From Microglena sp. YARC (taxonomy: Eukaryota > Chlorophyta > Chlorophyceae > Chlamydomonadales > Chlamydomonadaceae), in assembly GCA_022414725.1 (NCBI GenBank), contig CM039464.1:29323433-29387432 (forward strand): 64,000 nt of DNA, given 5' to 3'. Below, piece after piece: positions 52,870 to 63,639 of this stretch. Under the pieces are notes generated by a model that saw only the letters and a list, made by a program, of their open reading frames with translations, ran no database searches and was not told where the DNA came from. Each line of letters begins with the position of its first letter. Position 1 is the stretch's first letter. Made by a program: the position numbers and the translations under genes.

Positions 52870-55014
52870 CTAGTCATCATCACTGCTGGCCAGATCAATA
52901 GTGGCTGGGGCAGTGGAAGGAGTAGCTCTCATGGGTGTGCCCCTTCCTCGCTTCACCCCCACCACCTCAATCACATCACCATCACTGTCACTATCACCAC
53001 CACTATCATCATCGTCATCCTCGTCATCATCATCATCGGAATCTACTTTCTTCTTGCGCCTGCTAGCTGGCTTCTTGCCTGAGGCCCCCTTGCTTGGTTC
53101 AGGGGTTTTGGCCGCAGCCCCCCCACCTCGGCCTTTACTCTTTTTGCTCGGTCGCTCCTCCTCCTCCTCCTCATCCTCATCGTCGTCGTCATTGCCATCA
53201 TCACCACTACCATCATCATCATGACTATCATCCTCCTCCTCATCTGCTTCGTCAGAGTCCCAACCCTGCATCCGTCGTTTGTTAGCGCTAGCTGGAGCTT
53301 TGGCCCGGGGTTTAGGGTCAGTGGCAGCCTTACCCTTACCAGTGCTGGTCTTAGCCCCCCTGTTGGCGCTTGCTGCCAGCTTGATGCTGGTTTTGGGGGT
53401 TGTTTGTGTGCTACCTGGCTTCCTGGCTGCTGCCTTGACAGAGGTTGACCTCACCACCTCAACCACAGCACCATCACTGTCATCATCACCGCCACTCTCA
53501 TTATCGTCATCCTCCTCCTCCTCCTCATCGTCATCATCAGAGTCTGCTTTCTTCTTGCGCCTGCTAGCTGGCTTCTTGCCTGAGGCCCCCTTGCTTGGTT
53601 CAGGAGTTTTTGCCGCAGCCCCCCCACCTCGGCCTTTGCTCTTTTTGCTCGGTTGCTCCTCCTCCTCCTCCTCGCTCTCCTCCTCCTCCTCATCATCGTC
53701 ATCATCATTGACATCATCACCACTACCATCATCATTATCACTATCATCCTCCTCCTCATCTGCTTCGTCAGAGTCCCAACCCTGCTTCTGCCGTTTGTTA
53801 GCGCTAGCTGGAGCTTTGGCCCGGGGTTTAGGGTCAGTTGTGGCCTTGCCTCTACCAGTGCTGGTCGTAGCCCCTCTGTTGGCGCTAGCTGCCAGCTTGG
53901 TGCTGGTTTTGGGGGTTGTGTGTGTGCTAGCTGGCTCCTTGGCTACTGTCTTGGCAGAGGCTGACCTAGCCTTCTTCAGTGGTCTGTCACTGTCATCATC
54001 CACCTCCTCCATGTCTTCTTCTTCTTCTTCTTCTTCTTCTTCATCTTTTACATCCTCGCCTTCATCGTCTTCCACATCAGTATAAGAAGGCTTCTTGGTG
54101 GTACGGACGGACACGTTACGAGGTACAAGTGCTTCTCCACTGCCACCACCACCAGCATACTCTTCATCATCGTCATCATCATCATGCATGCGCTTCGTGC
54201 TCGGTCTAGCTGCCACTTTTGCCCTTCCAACCCCCTCTTTTTCCCCCTCCTCATCCACCTCCATATCCTCATCCTCATCATCTGAACCAAGTTCAGGTAG
54301 CTTTCGATGTGCGACAGCAGCTGCCACCCTCTTCAAGCGTTGGGACGGGAGCTGGGAGGCCATGTCCTGGCTCGTAAGCATGTCATCCTGTTGTGATGCC
54401 TTCGGTGCTGCTTCTGCCTCGCCCTTGTTGGCCGCTCCATACTCAAAGTTATAGTTCTGGTGTAGCTTGGTGTCGGTGTCGGTTTGGGCAAGGGATGATG
54501 GCATAGGCAGGCGCTTTTCTTCTGGGTTCTCTTCTTTACTCCCCACCCACCATGCCTCGGAAAACACAATCATACTTTCAAACACATCCTCACACAACAC
54601 AGTATTTCCAGCAGGGCGCAGCATCATGTACTTGGACTTGGGAAACACAAGCGTGCCCAACACCTTCAGCCTCCCACCATTTGGGAAGTCTATGTACATC
54701 ACTGGGTTGCGTGTGTCCAGTCGGGTGAGGGTGCCCAGCTTTCCCGCGGCTGCAGGAGCTATCTGGAAATTGAGCACCACCATGTACCGCCCTTTTCTGA
54801 CAGTACTTTTTTTCACTACGTCGCACCCATTGCACTTGGATAGTACTTTTGAGAGGCGTAAGCTCTTGCACTTGCGGGCTGGCTCCTTACTTAACATTCC
54901 CACCTCAAGTGACTTCTGAAGTAGCCTGCTGCTTTCCTCAGTCTCCTCTTTCAAAGCCTTGGAGTTCAAATCTTGTTGCGGGTCATCCCCTTTCTTTGCT
55001 GCCTTGGGTGCCAT
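52870..55014 (-). CDS. RHL1: DNA-binding protein RHL1 (topoisomerase VI complex)
   Basis: Single exon, 714 residues. Residues 50-175 match the RHL1/HYP7 core of plants: CDVVKKSTVRKGRYMVVLNF, LDTRNPVMYIDFPNGGRLKV, LGTLVFPKSKYMML, VLCEDVFESMIVFSEAWWVG and SKEENPEE. In Arabidopsis this protein works in the nucleus with the plant topoisomerase VI, needed for endoreduplication. The rest is a long tail of acidic and lysine/serine-rich stretches, with two tandem modules (residues 355-521 and 527-685) that share TKLAASANRGA, DPKPRAKAPASANKR, QGWDSDEADEEEDDS and SKKSKGRGGGAAAKTPEPSK. The tail ends IDLASSDDD. Known plant RHL1 proteins are about half this length. The start MAPKAAKK is the first ATG of the frame. 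Confidence 0.9.
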   Translation of the reverse strand: MAPKAAKKGDDPQQDLNSKALKEETEESSRLLQKSLEVGMLSKEPARKCKSLRLSKVLSKCNGCDVVKKSTVRKGRYMVVLNFQIAPAAAGKLGTLTRLDTRNPVMYIDFPNGGRLKVLGTLVFPKSKYMMLRPAGNTVLCEDVFESMIVFSEAWWVGSKEENPEEKRLPMPSSLAQTDTDTKLHQNYNFEYGAANKGEAEAAPKASQQDDMLTSQDMASQLPSQRLKRVAAAVAHRKLPELGSDDEDEDMEVDEEGEKEGVGRAKVAARPSTKRMHDDDDDDEEYAGGGGSGEALVPRNVSVRTTKKPSYTDVEDDEGEDVKDEEEEEEEEEDMEEVDDDSDRPLKKARSASAKTVAKEPASTHTTPKTSTKLAASANRGATTSTGRGKATTDPKPRAKAPASANKRQKQGWDSDEADEEEDDSDNDDGSGDDVNDDDDDEEEEESEEEEEEQPSKKSKGRGGGAAAKTPEPSKGASGKKPASRRKKKADSDDDDEEEEEDDDNESGGDDDSDGAVVEVVRSTSVKAAARKPGSTQTTPKTSIKLAASANRGAKTSTGKGKAATDPKPRAKAPASANKRRMQGWDSDEADEEEDDSHDDDGSGDDGNDDDDEDEEEEEERPSKKSKGRGGGAAAKTPEPSKGASGKKPASRRKKKVDSDDDDDEDDDDDSGGDSDSDGDVIEVVGVKRGRGTPMRATPSTAPATIDLASSDDD

Positions 55015-55079
55015 TTAAACCTGGCTTGGGAGAGGCTCGTCCAGAGGGTGTTCTTCCAGATTACAGCTAGGTAAATTCA

Positions 55080-55215
55080 AACATGTATGATACACTGCTG
55101 GTGCTGGTGCCGCTGGTGCAGGTGCTGGTGCAGGTGCTGCTGCTGTTGCTGCAGGTGCTGCTGCTACTGCTGCTACTTCTGGTGCTGTTACTGATACTGC
55201 TGCTGCCTCTAGTTT
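55080..55215 (-). repeat. GCT/GGT triplet run upstream of RHL1
   Basis: GCTGGTGCTGGTGCCGCTGG and similar triplets, 66-200 bases before the start codon, in the probable 5' untranslated part. A chance minus frame here (55347-55015) reads alanine/proline runs. Confidence 0.75.
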
Positions 55216-56359
55216 GTCGGTGAAGCTCAATTTTCTGTCTCCTATTTCCAAATAGGTGCAAATGAGGGGATGGAAGACAGTGACAGGATGTATGATGTTT
55301 GGCGATGATTCGATCTGGAACAAAGCCGTTACAACATTGAGCTTCACGCTTCGTCAGGAAGGACAGAGTCGGTTGTGATAGCGAATGGACGAGGATTTTA
55401 GCTCGCAGATAGGCTGGATGGAGCTGATCCGAGGAACAATCGATTTCAAACTTCCGAGGGACCGAGGCGAGGGACCGAGGGACAATCGATTTCAAACTTC
55501 CGAGGGACCGAGGAACGGAGGGCGAGGGACAATCTTTCAGTACATTGTACCGCCTGGATTTCTGTTCCAAACAGAAACAGCCTGATTGAAACAAGTCCGA
55601 GGCGAGGGCGCGACGCAGACAATTGGCGTCGCGTAACGGGAGAGTGGATATAAGCCTGAAAAGGTCACATGTAGCTTGTGGGCGGGTGATATGGTCCGTA
55701 ATTCCGTATAGCGATTCAGAGGATGATATGGACTTGGGTTTTCGAAATACTTCGTAGGTCGTAGGTCGTACTTCGAATCTAATAATTTGACCTGAGAATC
55801 GGCGATAATTCTGTTTTGTGTCTGGGAACAGCTAGGAAACAAGAATTATCAGAATTGTCGATTTGTTTGCCTGAAATACCCGTAGTTGAGGTATGAGCTA
55901 CGAACTACGAGTCCCAAATCCGAATCATCCACTGGATGGCTATAAATAATCTATCTTGTTTCTGTTTTCTAAGTTTTCTAAGTTTACACTTCCTTCTAGT
56001 GATTCTATGATAAATCTGGGTACTAAGTTTTGGTCTGGAGTTTTTATGTACTCTCGGCATTCTTTTGCTGAGTAGGTAACTAATTGTTGATTTGACTTGG
56101 GGTAATAAACTAACTAGTTATTACTGTTTGCTCAATGGAGTACCAGCCTGGCACTCTGGCAGAGTTGTTCTGGGGGACTCAAACATCTGCAGATTTACAC
56201 GCAACAGATTTCAAAACCATGCCTGGCACGCAATACGCAGCGTGTTGAACAACCCACAAGGCCACAACCCTGTTTTTGTATAGTACACGACCTCATCAAA
56301 TGTTTGTTTCAATTACTGAGACACCTATTTGATAATATAGAGTTGATTTTGATAACTCT

Positions 56360-56575
56360 TTATTTTTTAGCTACGCATAGCAGATCAGCAAATTCTAGGC
56401 AGCTCCCTTTCCCTGTCCTTGGACCAAACCTGCAGCTAGCCAGTGTCTCCGGAAGCTGTCACGACGGGCATTCCAACGCAGCTGAAAGCTCTGGTCTTGC
56501 ACCAGTGGTTGGCTCATGGAGCTGGCTGGAAGCTGCCGTGCGCCCATGCGTAGTCCAAACAAGAAACTGTGATCT
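56360..56575 (-). mobile_element. MITE family A, copy 9, reversed
   Basis: AAATTCTAGGCAGCTCCC at the left, GGAGCTGGCTGGAAGCTGCC at the right; GCACCAGTGGTTGGCTCATG inside. From 55600 to 56360 nothing is recognised. Confidence 0.7.
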
Positions 56576-56684
56576 TGATCCGGACTGTTAGAGGAATAGT
56601 ACACGTCAGCCCGAGTCAACCCCTGACGTCAACAAACACCGAATTGTCCAAGGTGAACCTCCGGGAACAACTACCGCTACCAGG

Positions 56685-56693
56685 TATAAATAA
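56685..56693 (+). promoter_or_regulatory. TATA-box-like site
   Basis: TATAAATAA, 82 bases before the candidate start codon at 56775. The spacing would give a 5' untranslated part of about 50-60 bases. Confidence 0.4.
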
Positions 56694-56774
56694 CTGGCTG
56701 GAGATTGCTCCTCACCAAAATATTACGCCCAATAATTCACAACTAATTGCAATCACCAGAAGCACAGTTCAATC

Positions 56775-57920
56775 ATGGTGAGTCTAGTGACATGCATCCT
56801 GCAGTACGAGTTGAGGGCAACGCAGCTGTGGTCGCGCGCGCATGTGTTGCCTTGGCTCATGGGGTTGCGGGGTCCTGAAACCTCGCCACCCAGTTAACCA
56901 GTTGATCTACGTTCTGTTCCAGTGTTTCACTACTGCGATTCACAATCTTGTCGGCGAGCCAGCTGAGTTGTCGCGGAAATTGACTATCGGATATCGAATG
57001 CTCTTGTGCGTGAATGCCGCATCCTCCCCTGACAAATAAACAAACGGGTTTGTTATAATTAATACAAACCTAGTCAGTAACAGGGAGTGGGTTAGTACAT
57101 TAGTTGCTTATACTTCCCAGTCCCCGTCGGCTTGGAACACCATTTTGAGCGTTTGAGGGCCAGCGGCGCGATGTCCGATACCAAACACCTAACACCAACC
57201 CCCCCCCCCAAAAAAAAAAAAAAAACACCGAGCACCAACCTCAAACACCAACCCCACCCCAAACACCAACCCCCGAACCCCAAACACTGAACGCCAACCC
57301 TAAACACCCCCCCACCACCACCGACCACCAACCCAGCCCACCCATCCTCCGCCCATGCATGCTGCAGCCCTACGAACTGGTCGAGAATGTCGCCAAGAAG
57401 GACCTGCACTCAGTTCTCCCAGAGACGTAAGTTATATTTGGTTTATTGAAAGGATTTCACCTCAGAAATTGGGACCCCGTACACAAAACAGCTCCCAATG
57501 AGGGTTCTGAAAGAAAGGCGGAGAAAGTCCTACAATTGGGAACTGACACTGCCGCAGCCCCCCCTGATGAACACCCCCTCTAATCAACTCTATAAATGCA
57601 CACACACCTCTGCCACCGCGAGCGCCCCCCCTCCCCTGCTCGCCCTCAGTCCCCTCAGTGGCACAGTGATGAAAGGCGGAGAAAGTCCTACACAATTTAT
57701 TACCAGCCCTTCCCATAATCCCATCACAGTTGGGCAAGTCCCTTTAGTTTACTTGACATGGCTCAAATGACCTACTCCTCCTAAATATGCTGGCTTTCTT
57801 GCTGCGTGTAGGTGCGAGACAGCACCCCATCCAGAGGGGCACATCGCTTCCTCAGAGCAAGCGGGACTGCGCACACATGTGGAAAAATACGAAGCTGATA
57901 CTGGACAGAAACAGTGCTAG
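56775..57920 (+). CDS. Possible small gene, three exons, about 55 residues
   Basis: The start codon is directly followed by a donor (ATG|GTGAGT, 56775-56777). Exon 2 (57368-57426; acceptor GCTGCAG, donor GAGAC|GTAAGT) encodes PYELVENVAKKDLHSVLPE. Exon 3 (57812-57920; acceptor GTGTAG) encodes TCETAPHPEGHIASSEQAGL, RTHVEKYEADTGQKQC and a stop. Phases agree across both introns. A second frame is also open across the same exons, so the choice rests on composition. I do not recognise the protein. A methionine-only first exon is unusual, so more 5' coding sequence may exist; the open piece 56920-57039 after TTCTGTTCCAG is another candidate. Confidence 0.4.
57180..57345. repeat. CCAACCCC/ACCAACCC-rich run with poly-A
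   Basis: CAAACACCAACCCC-like units around a C9A16 run at 57199-57225, inside the intron of the small gene. Confidence 0.8.
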
Positions 57921-58209
57921 GCTGTAGTTCCCACCCCTCTGGGTCTGCACGCTGTAGCTTGCCACTCCTGTAGCACGCTAGCACGCTGTAGCTCCCACCC
58001 TTGTAGCACACTCCTCTAGATGAATGCACTCAAATGGTCTTCCCACCCCAAGAGGACTACAATGGAGATGGCAATCGTGCTAGGCTGTAGCTATTCTTTA
58101 CCGTCTTTACCAACAAGGGGGTTGCCTCCCAGAGCCCCTCCCGTGCCATAAAAAACCAACTGGCAAGACAACCCCATGATGAAGGATTTTTCAGGATTTA
58201 ACGCATGCT

Positions 58210-58300
58210 GTAAATGTAACTGTCGTGAGATTTGATAAAGTTGATTGTACATAGAGTGTGCACTAGCAGACGTGGAACAATGTATATACCAATAAAAGAT
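58210..58300 (+). promoter_or_regulatory. Possible polyadenylation signals of the small gene
   Basis: TGTAAATGTAA at 58209-58219, the TGTAA word used by many green algae, and AATAAA at 58291. Either could end the transcript; this is inference. Confidence 0.3.
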
Positions 58301-60090
58301 GATTTTTTACGCCTTGCCACTAATATAACATGTTTTTTACGCCTGGCCACTTATATAACATGTTTTAAACGCCTTGCCACGGGGCATGAAAGTTGAAGGA
58401 ACTTTCCCGTTCGCTTGCATTGGGGAAGATTACTAAGGGGTTTGATCTCCTGACTCATTTGGGTAACTAAGAAGTCTCATCCCGTCCCTTGTCTCCCTTG
58501 TATTGTCTAAGATCTAGTACTGATTTTTGACGAAAAGGGCGACATCGCATACGATGTATCAATATCGGACGGTAATTGGAAACATCGTTGATATTTGACA
58601 GCCCTAATTACGTTACTGCCGAAGAAGCTAGCAGCTTTAAAGGCTGGAGCCATGTAATCAAACTCAAGTTACATACGGTACACCTGTTAAGCCTACCAAG
58701 ACTGGTAGGCCAGAATGTTGGTGATACCTGGCTTGGCTCAAGTTACATACACCTCTTAAGCCTATTTAGACTGAAGAATAGACAACACCAAACAACTGGT
58801 ACAAACAAAACAATGAGTGAGATACCCAGTGCCAAAAAGAGGGCATTCTACATTAAATCAATATGGTTGCTAGAGTTATAGCATCACCATCAATAATAAG
58901 AATCACGAGGTACATCAAGTACATATGGCTGCTAGCCTTATAAACGACCTAAATCAAATAAACTTGGTGCCAGGAGGGAGTCAAAGTAGAGTCTAGAAGA
59001 AGCCAGTTCGGCTACTGGCTAAGGGCAACTGGTGCCACAAGGTTTACGGGGCCCACAATCAAATAAACATCAATGAATAGGGCAACCTAAACCAAATCAA
59101 TGTGGCTGCTAGCTACCAACAGTGGGGTATGTTTTGGCGTGTGACACCAACACCTCTCACTGTCCCAGGTGCCAAGGCAGCCTAATATATATAAGATACT
59201 AAAATAGGGCAGCCTAAACAAAATCAATTTACATACTAGACGATAACTCTCAATGTGCCGAGGTAATCAAGAGGGGCCACATAGCTTTAGGTTTGGGTAC
59301 TACACCACCTGCTATTTTGGTGGGGATGCTGGAATACAATCAAGTGAGCGCTGGGCATATAAGGCTAGGCGAAGCCAGCTAGCACCAGCATTGTCGTAGC
59401 CAGGCCCAAGCCAGGCCTAGGCTAGTAAGAGCTGGGCATATAGGGCAACAAAATTGGACGACAAGTATTTATATTGATGGTGTTGAAACCGAGATGTCAC
59501 ACCTATGGAAAAATGTTCACTACCCATGGCATATGCGCATTGGTGAGGAAAAACCACAAGCCAAGCCAGCTAGCACCAACATGGTCAAGATAGCACCAAC
59601 ATGGTACGTGCGCATTGGTGAGGAAAAAGGTTTACTGTCCGTGGCACAAACTCTCTAGCCAAGCTTGCCTGGCTCTAATTATATATCAGCTTTGATGATG
59701 CTCTCAAGCTGCTAAATGTTGATGCTAGCTGGACCATACAGGTGCTAGCTGGATTGTCTTGCTGGCTCTAATTATATACAAGTTTGATGATGCTTTCAAG
59801 CAGCTAACGCTCTATTTCTATTACAACTAATACGACTGCATTCTGTCAAGCCAAGCCAGCTAGCACCTGTATGGGCCAACTAGCACCAACATGGTCCATT
59901 GCTCTACGTCTCTTTAAATTAATACGACTGCATTCTGTACGCAAGCGTGTGGTGCAGTAGCGGTTATACTACCCATGTCCACTCTGCACACAGATGCTGA
60001 GCAGCCTGAAGGCTGATGGACCATGTTATCAACCCAGACTCTGTCTTGTGAAAATACCGACTCTTGAAAGTATACACGAGGCTTAACTCC
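58300..60090. other. Intergenic stretch, no gene recognised
   Basis: It holds a family G copy (58366-58440) with its TTTTTACGCCT(T/G)GCCAC end three times (58305-58380), and several copies of short words such as AAGCCAAGCCAGCTAGCACC (59560, 59851), TTGATGATGCTCTCAAGCTG (59690, 59775) and GCAGCCTAAACCAAATCAAT. The block 59770-59900 recurs at 63843-63925. Confidence 0.6.
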
Positions 60091-60091
60091 A

Positions 60092-60270
60092 TAGCTTTTC
60101 TTTTCAGCTACGAGCAGCTGCTTGTAGGCAGCTCACGGAGCCAGCCACTGGGCTAAGCCCCAAGATCTCACGAGTACCAGAAATATAAGTGTATCAGCTG
60201 CACTACGATGGCAGGGTAGGGTAGGTAGGTGGGCTGGGTAGGTGCCAGGGGAGCTGCCTACAAGCTGGCG
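60092..60270 (+). mobile_element. MITE family A, copy 10
   Basis: TAGCTTTTCTTTTCAGCTAC, GAGCAGCTGCTTGTAGGCAG at the left; GGGGAGCTGCCTACAAGCTG at the right. The last 20 bases merge into the tandem array that follows. Confidence 0.75.
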
Positions 60271-60289
60271 CACTGTGTCATCTGTTGCC

Positions 60290-61260
60290 AAACAGTGCAA
60301 CCAGATGTTGGCACCTGTGTTGGGAATCTTGGGAATATCTCAATCTTGCATGTGCAACCAGATGTTGGTGCCTGTGTTGGGGATCTTGGGGAACCCCCTC
60401 CAAATGAACCTCCTGCAGAGATGCACACCACACCACACATACACCCAACTGTTGCCAAATAGTGCTACCAGATGTTGGTGCATGTGTTGGGAATCTTGGG
60501 AATACCCCAATCTTGCATGTGCAACCAGATGTTGGTGCCTGTGTTGGGGATCCTGGGGATCCTGCTCCAAAAGCGCCTCCTGCAGAGATGCATACCATAC
60601 CACACATACACACCACCACACACAACTGTTGACAAACAGTGCAACCAGATGTTGGCACCTGTGTTGGGAATCTTGGGAATACTCCTCCAAATGAGCCTCC
60701 TGCAGAGATACACACCACACCACACATACACACCACCACACACACTTAGCTGTTGCCAAACAGTGCTACCCGATGTTGGCACCTGTGTTGGGAATCTTGG
60801 GAATATCCCAATCTTGCATGTGCAACCAGATGTTGGTGCCTGTGTTGGGAATCTTGGGAATACCCCCTCCCAATCTTGCATGTGCAACCAGATGTTGGAG
60901 CCTGTGTTGGGAATCTTGGGAATACCCCCTCCCAATCTTGCATGTGCAACCAGATGTTGGAGCCTGTGTTGGGAATCTTGGGAATACCCCCTCCCAATCT
61001 TGCATGTGCAACCAGATGTTGGAGCCTGTGTTGGGAATCTTGGGAATACCCCCTCCCAATCTTGTATGTGCAACCAGATGTTGGAGCCTGTGTTGGGAAT
61101 CTTGGGGACCCCCCTCCAAATGAGCCTCCTGCAGACTCCAAACGAGCCTCCTGCACACCACACATACACACCACCACACACACACCCAACTGTTGCCAAA
61201 CAGTACTACCAGATGTTGGCACCTGTGTTGGGAATCCAGGGGAAAGCCCCTCCCAATAAG
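60290..61260. repeat. Tandem array of 65-bp core units, about a dozen copies
   Basis: AACCAGATGTTGG(C/T/A)GCCTG, TGTTGGGAATCTTGGGAATA and CAATCTTGCATGTGC. Longer spacers hold CTCCTGCAGAGATGCACACC and ACACAC. All six frames stay open for long stretches because the period suits all of them; I see no protein. Confidence 0.9.
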
Positions 61261-61364
61261 CCTCCTGCCTTGATGATGCCTCGCAGCTGAGCCTGATTGT
61301 CATATAGCACCTGCACTTCCTCCTGAATAGATACCGGCAGGAGTTGGTTTAAGGAAAGGAACAC

Positions 61365-62400
61365 GTGTTGGCTTGTTTTAAGGAAAGGAATAAGTGTTTA
61401 GGGGTTTTAGGGAAGGAGGAGCACTTGGCGATGCAGAGGATTATTCTGCGCCACTACATCGCTTGGCAAGGCATTCTGAGGGCTAGAGAAAAGTTCCTGA
61501 AAAGTACCGGATATGTTGAAAATGTCAGCCCCCCCCCCCCCCCCCCCCCCCCCCCAACTTCCGGTCTACTGGGCTAAATTGAAAAATTAGACTGAATAAG
61601 ACCACAATTGACTTGAAGAAGGAGCCCTTGGCTAAGCAGAAGATTGTGCTGCGCCACTAGATCTCTTGACAAGGCATTATGAGGGCTAGAAAAAAGTCCC
61701 TGAAAAGTACCTAATATTTTGAAAATGTCAGACCCCCCCCCCCCCCCCCCCCCCCAAACATTTGGTCTACTGGGCCGAATTGAAAAGTAGACCACATTCT
61801 CACTTGAAGAAGGAGCCCTTTGGCTATGCAGAAGATTGTGCTGCGCCACTACATCTCTTGACAAGGCATTCTGAGGGCTAGACAAAAGTCCCTGAAAAGT
61901 ACCGAATATTTTGAAAATGCCCCCCCCCCCCCCCCAATTTTGGTATACTGGGCCAAATTGAAAAAGAAGACCACATTTTTCTTCAAGAGGGAGCCCTTGG
62001 CTGTGCAGAATATTGTTCTGGGCCACTACATCTCTTGACAAGGCATAATGAGGGCTAGACAAAAGTTCCTGAAAAGTACAAAAAGTGCCGAAAATGTCCC
62101 CCCCCCAAAAAAAAGAAATCCGGTCTTCTGAGCCGAATTGAAAAATAAGACCACAATTTACTTGAAGAAGGAGCACTTGGTGATGCAGAATATTGTTCTG
62201 CGCCACTACATCGCTCGGCAAGGCATTCTGAGGGCTAGACAAAAGTTCCTGAAAATACCGAATATTTTGAAAATGCCAGCCCCCCACAACCCCTCCCCCT
62301 AAATTTTGGTCCATTGGAATTGAAATTGAAATATTGAAAAATAAGACCACATTCTTACTTGAAGGAGGAGCACTTGGCTATGCAGAAGATCGTTCTGCGC
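61365..62400. repeat. Tandem array of about 190 bp with poly-C runs, five to six copies
   Basis: TTGAAGAAGGAGC(C/A)CTTGGC, GCGCCACTACATC, AAGGCATTCTGAGGGCTAGA and CCTGAAAAGTACCGAATATT, each followed by 8-30 C. In the first copy the plus strand is open (MQRIILRHYIAWQGILRARE); in later copies a stop follows RHYIS. Confidence 0.88.
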
Positions 62401-62404
62401 CACT

Positions 62405-63620
62405 ATTGCGCTTGAAATGGGCTTCACATCTTGATCCTGCAGAAAGTGTTGTTGGTGTTGTGGAAGTGTTGGTGGTGGAAGTGATGTTGTCGTTGGTGGT
62501 GGCACTATACCGCTTGAAATGGGCTTCACATCTTGATCCTGCACAGTGTTGGTGGTGTTGTGGAAGTGTTGGTGGTGGAAGTGGTGTTGTTGTTGTTGGT
62601 GGCACTATACCGCTTGAAATGGGCTTCACATCTTGATCCTGCACAAAGTGTTGGTGGTGTTGTGGAAGTGTTGGTGGTGGCAGTGATGTTTTTGTTGGTG
62701 GTAGCACTATACCGCTAGAAAGGGGCTTTGCATCTTGATCCTGCACAAAGTGTTGGTGGTGTTGTGGAAGTGTTGGTGGTGGCAGTGATGTTTTTGTTGG
62801 TGGTGGCACTATACCGCTAGAAAGGGGCTTTGCATCATGATCCTGCACATTGTGTTGTTGGTGATGTGGATTGTGTTGGTGGAATTGTTGTTGGTGGTTG
62901 TGGTGGCACTATATCGCTTGAAATGGGCTTCACATCTTGATCCTGCACATAGTGTTTGTGGTGATGCGGATGGTGTTGGTGGTGGCAGTGGTGTTGGTGA
63001 TGTGGATGGTGTTTGTGGAATTGTTGTTGGTGGTTGTGGTGGCACTATATCGCTTGAAATGGGCTATGTTTCTTGATCCTGCACAAAGTGTTGTGGATGT
63101 TGTTGGTGTTGTGGATGGTGGTGGCAGTAGCAGTGGTGGTGGTGTTGGAAGTGTTGTTGTTGTTGGCGTTGTTGTTGGTGGTGGCAGTGATGGTGTTGGT
63201 GTTGGTGGAAGTGTTGGTGGTGGTGGCAGTGATGGGTGTGGCTGTGGTGTTGGTGGTGGCAGTGGCAGTGGTGGTGGCACTATCTAGCTTGAAATGGGCT
63301 TCGTATCTTGATCCTGCACATTGTGTTGTGGATGGTGTTGGTGGTGGCAGTGTTGGTGTTGGTGGCAGTGATGGGTGTGGTGGTGGCAGTGTTGGTGGTG
63401 GTAGTATGGTGGGTGTGGGTGTGGTGTTGGTGGTGGCAGTGGCAGTGTTGGTGGCACTATCTCGCTTGAAATGGGCTTCGTATCTCGATCCTGCGCATTG
63501 TGTTGTTGGTGTTGTGGATGGAGGTGGTGGTGGCAGTATGGTGGCAGTATGGTGGGTTTGGTGGTGGCAGTGTTGGTGGCACTATATCGCTTGACATGGG
63601 CTTCGTATCTTGATCCTGCA
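62405..63620. repeat. Tandem array with TGG/GTG triplets, about eleven copies
   Basis: CGCTTGAAATGGGCTTC and ATCTTGATCCTGCACA are joined by GTGTTGGTGGTGTTGTGGAA-like triplet runs of changing length. Confidence 0.9.
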
Positions 63621-63639
63621 GATAGAAGGGAAATTGGAT

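Noticed and set aside
53279..54085. 268-residue serine/leucine-rich frame opposite RHL1
   Set aside because: It is the antisense of the acidic GAN/GAG-rich codons of RHL1.
55015..55347. Small alanine/proline-rich minus frame as a separate gene
   Set aside because: It covers the triplet run in the probable 5' untranslated part of RHL1 and ends one base before the RHL1 start.
58576..58881. 101-residue plus frame
   Set aside because: No family motif, no splice or promoter context, and it overlaps duplicated short words such as AGTTACATAC...CCTAAGCCTA.
60242..61303. Long overlapping open frames on both strands (up to 272 residues)
   Set aside because: They follow from the period of a tandem array; all frames stay open and none gives a family motif.
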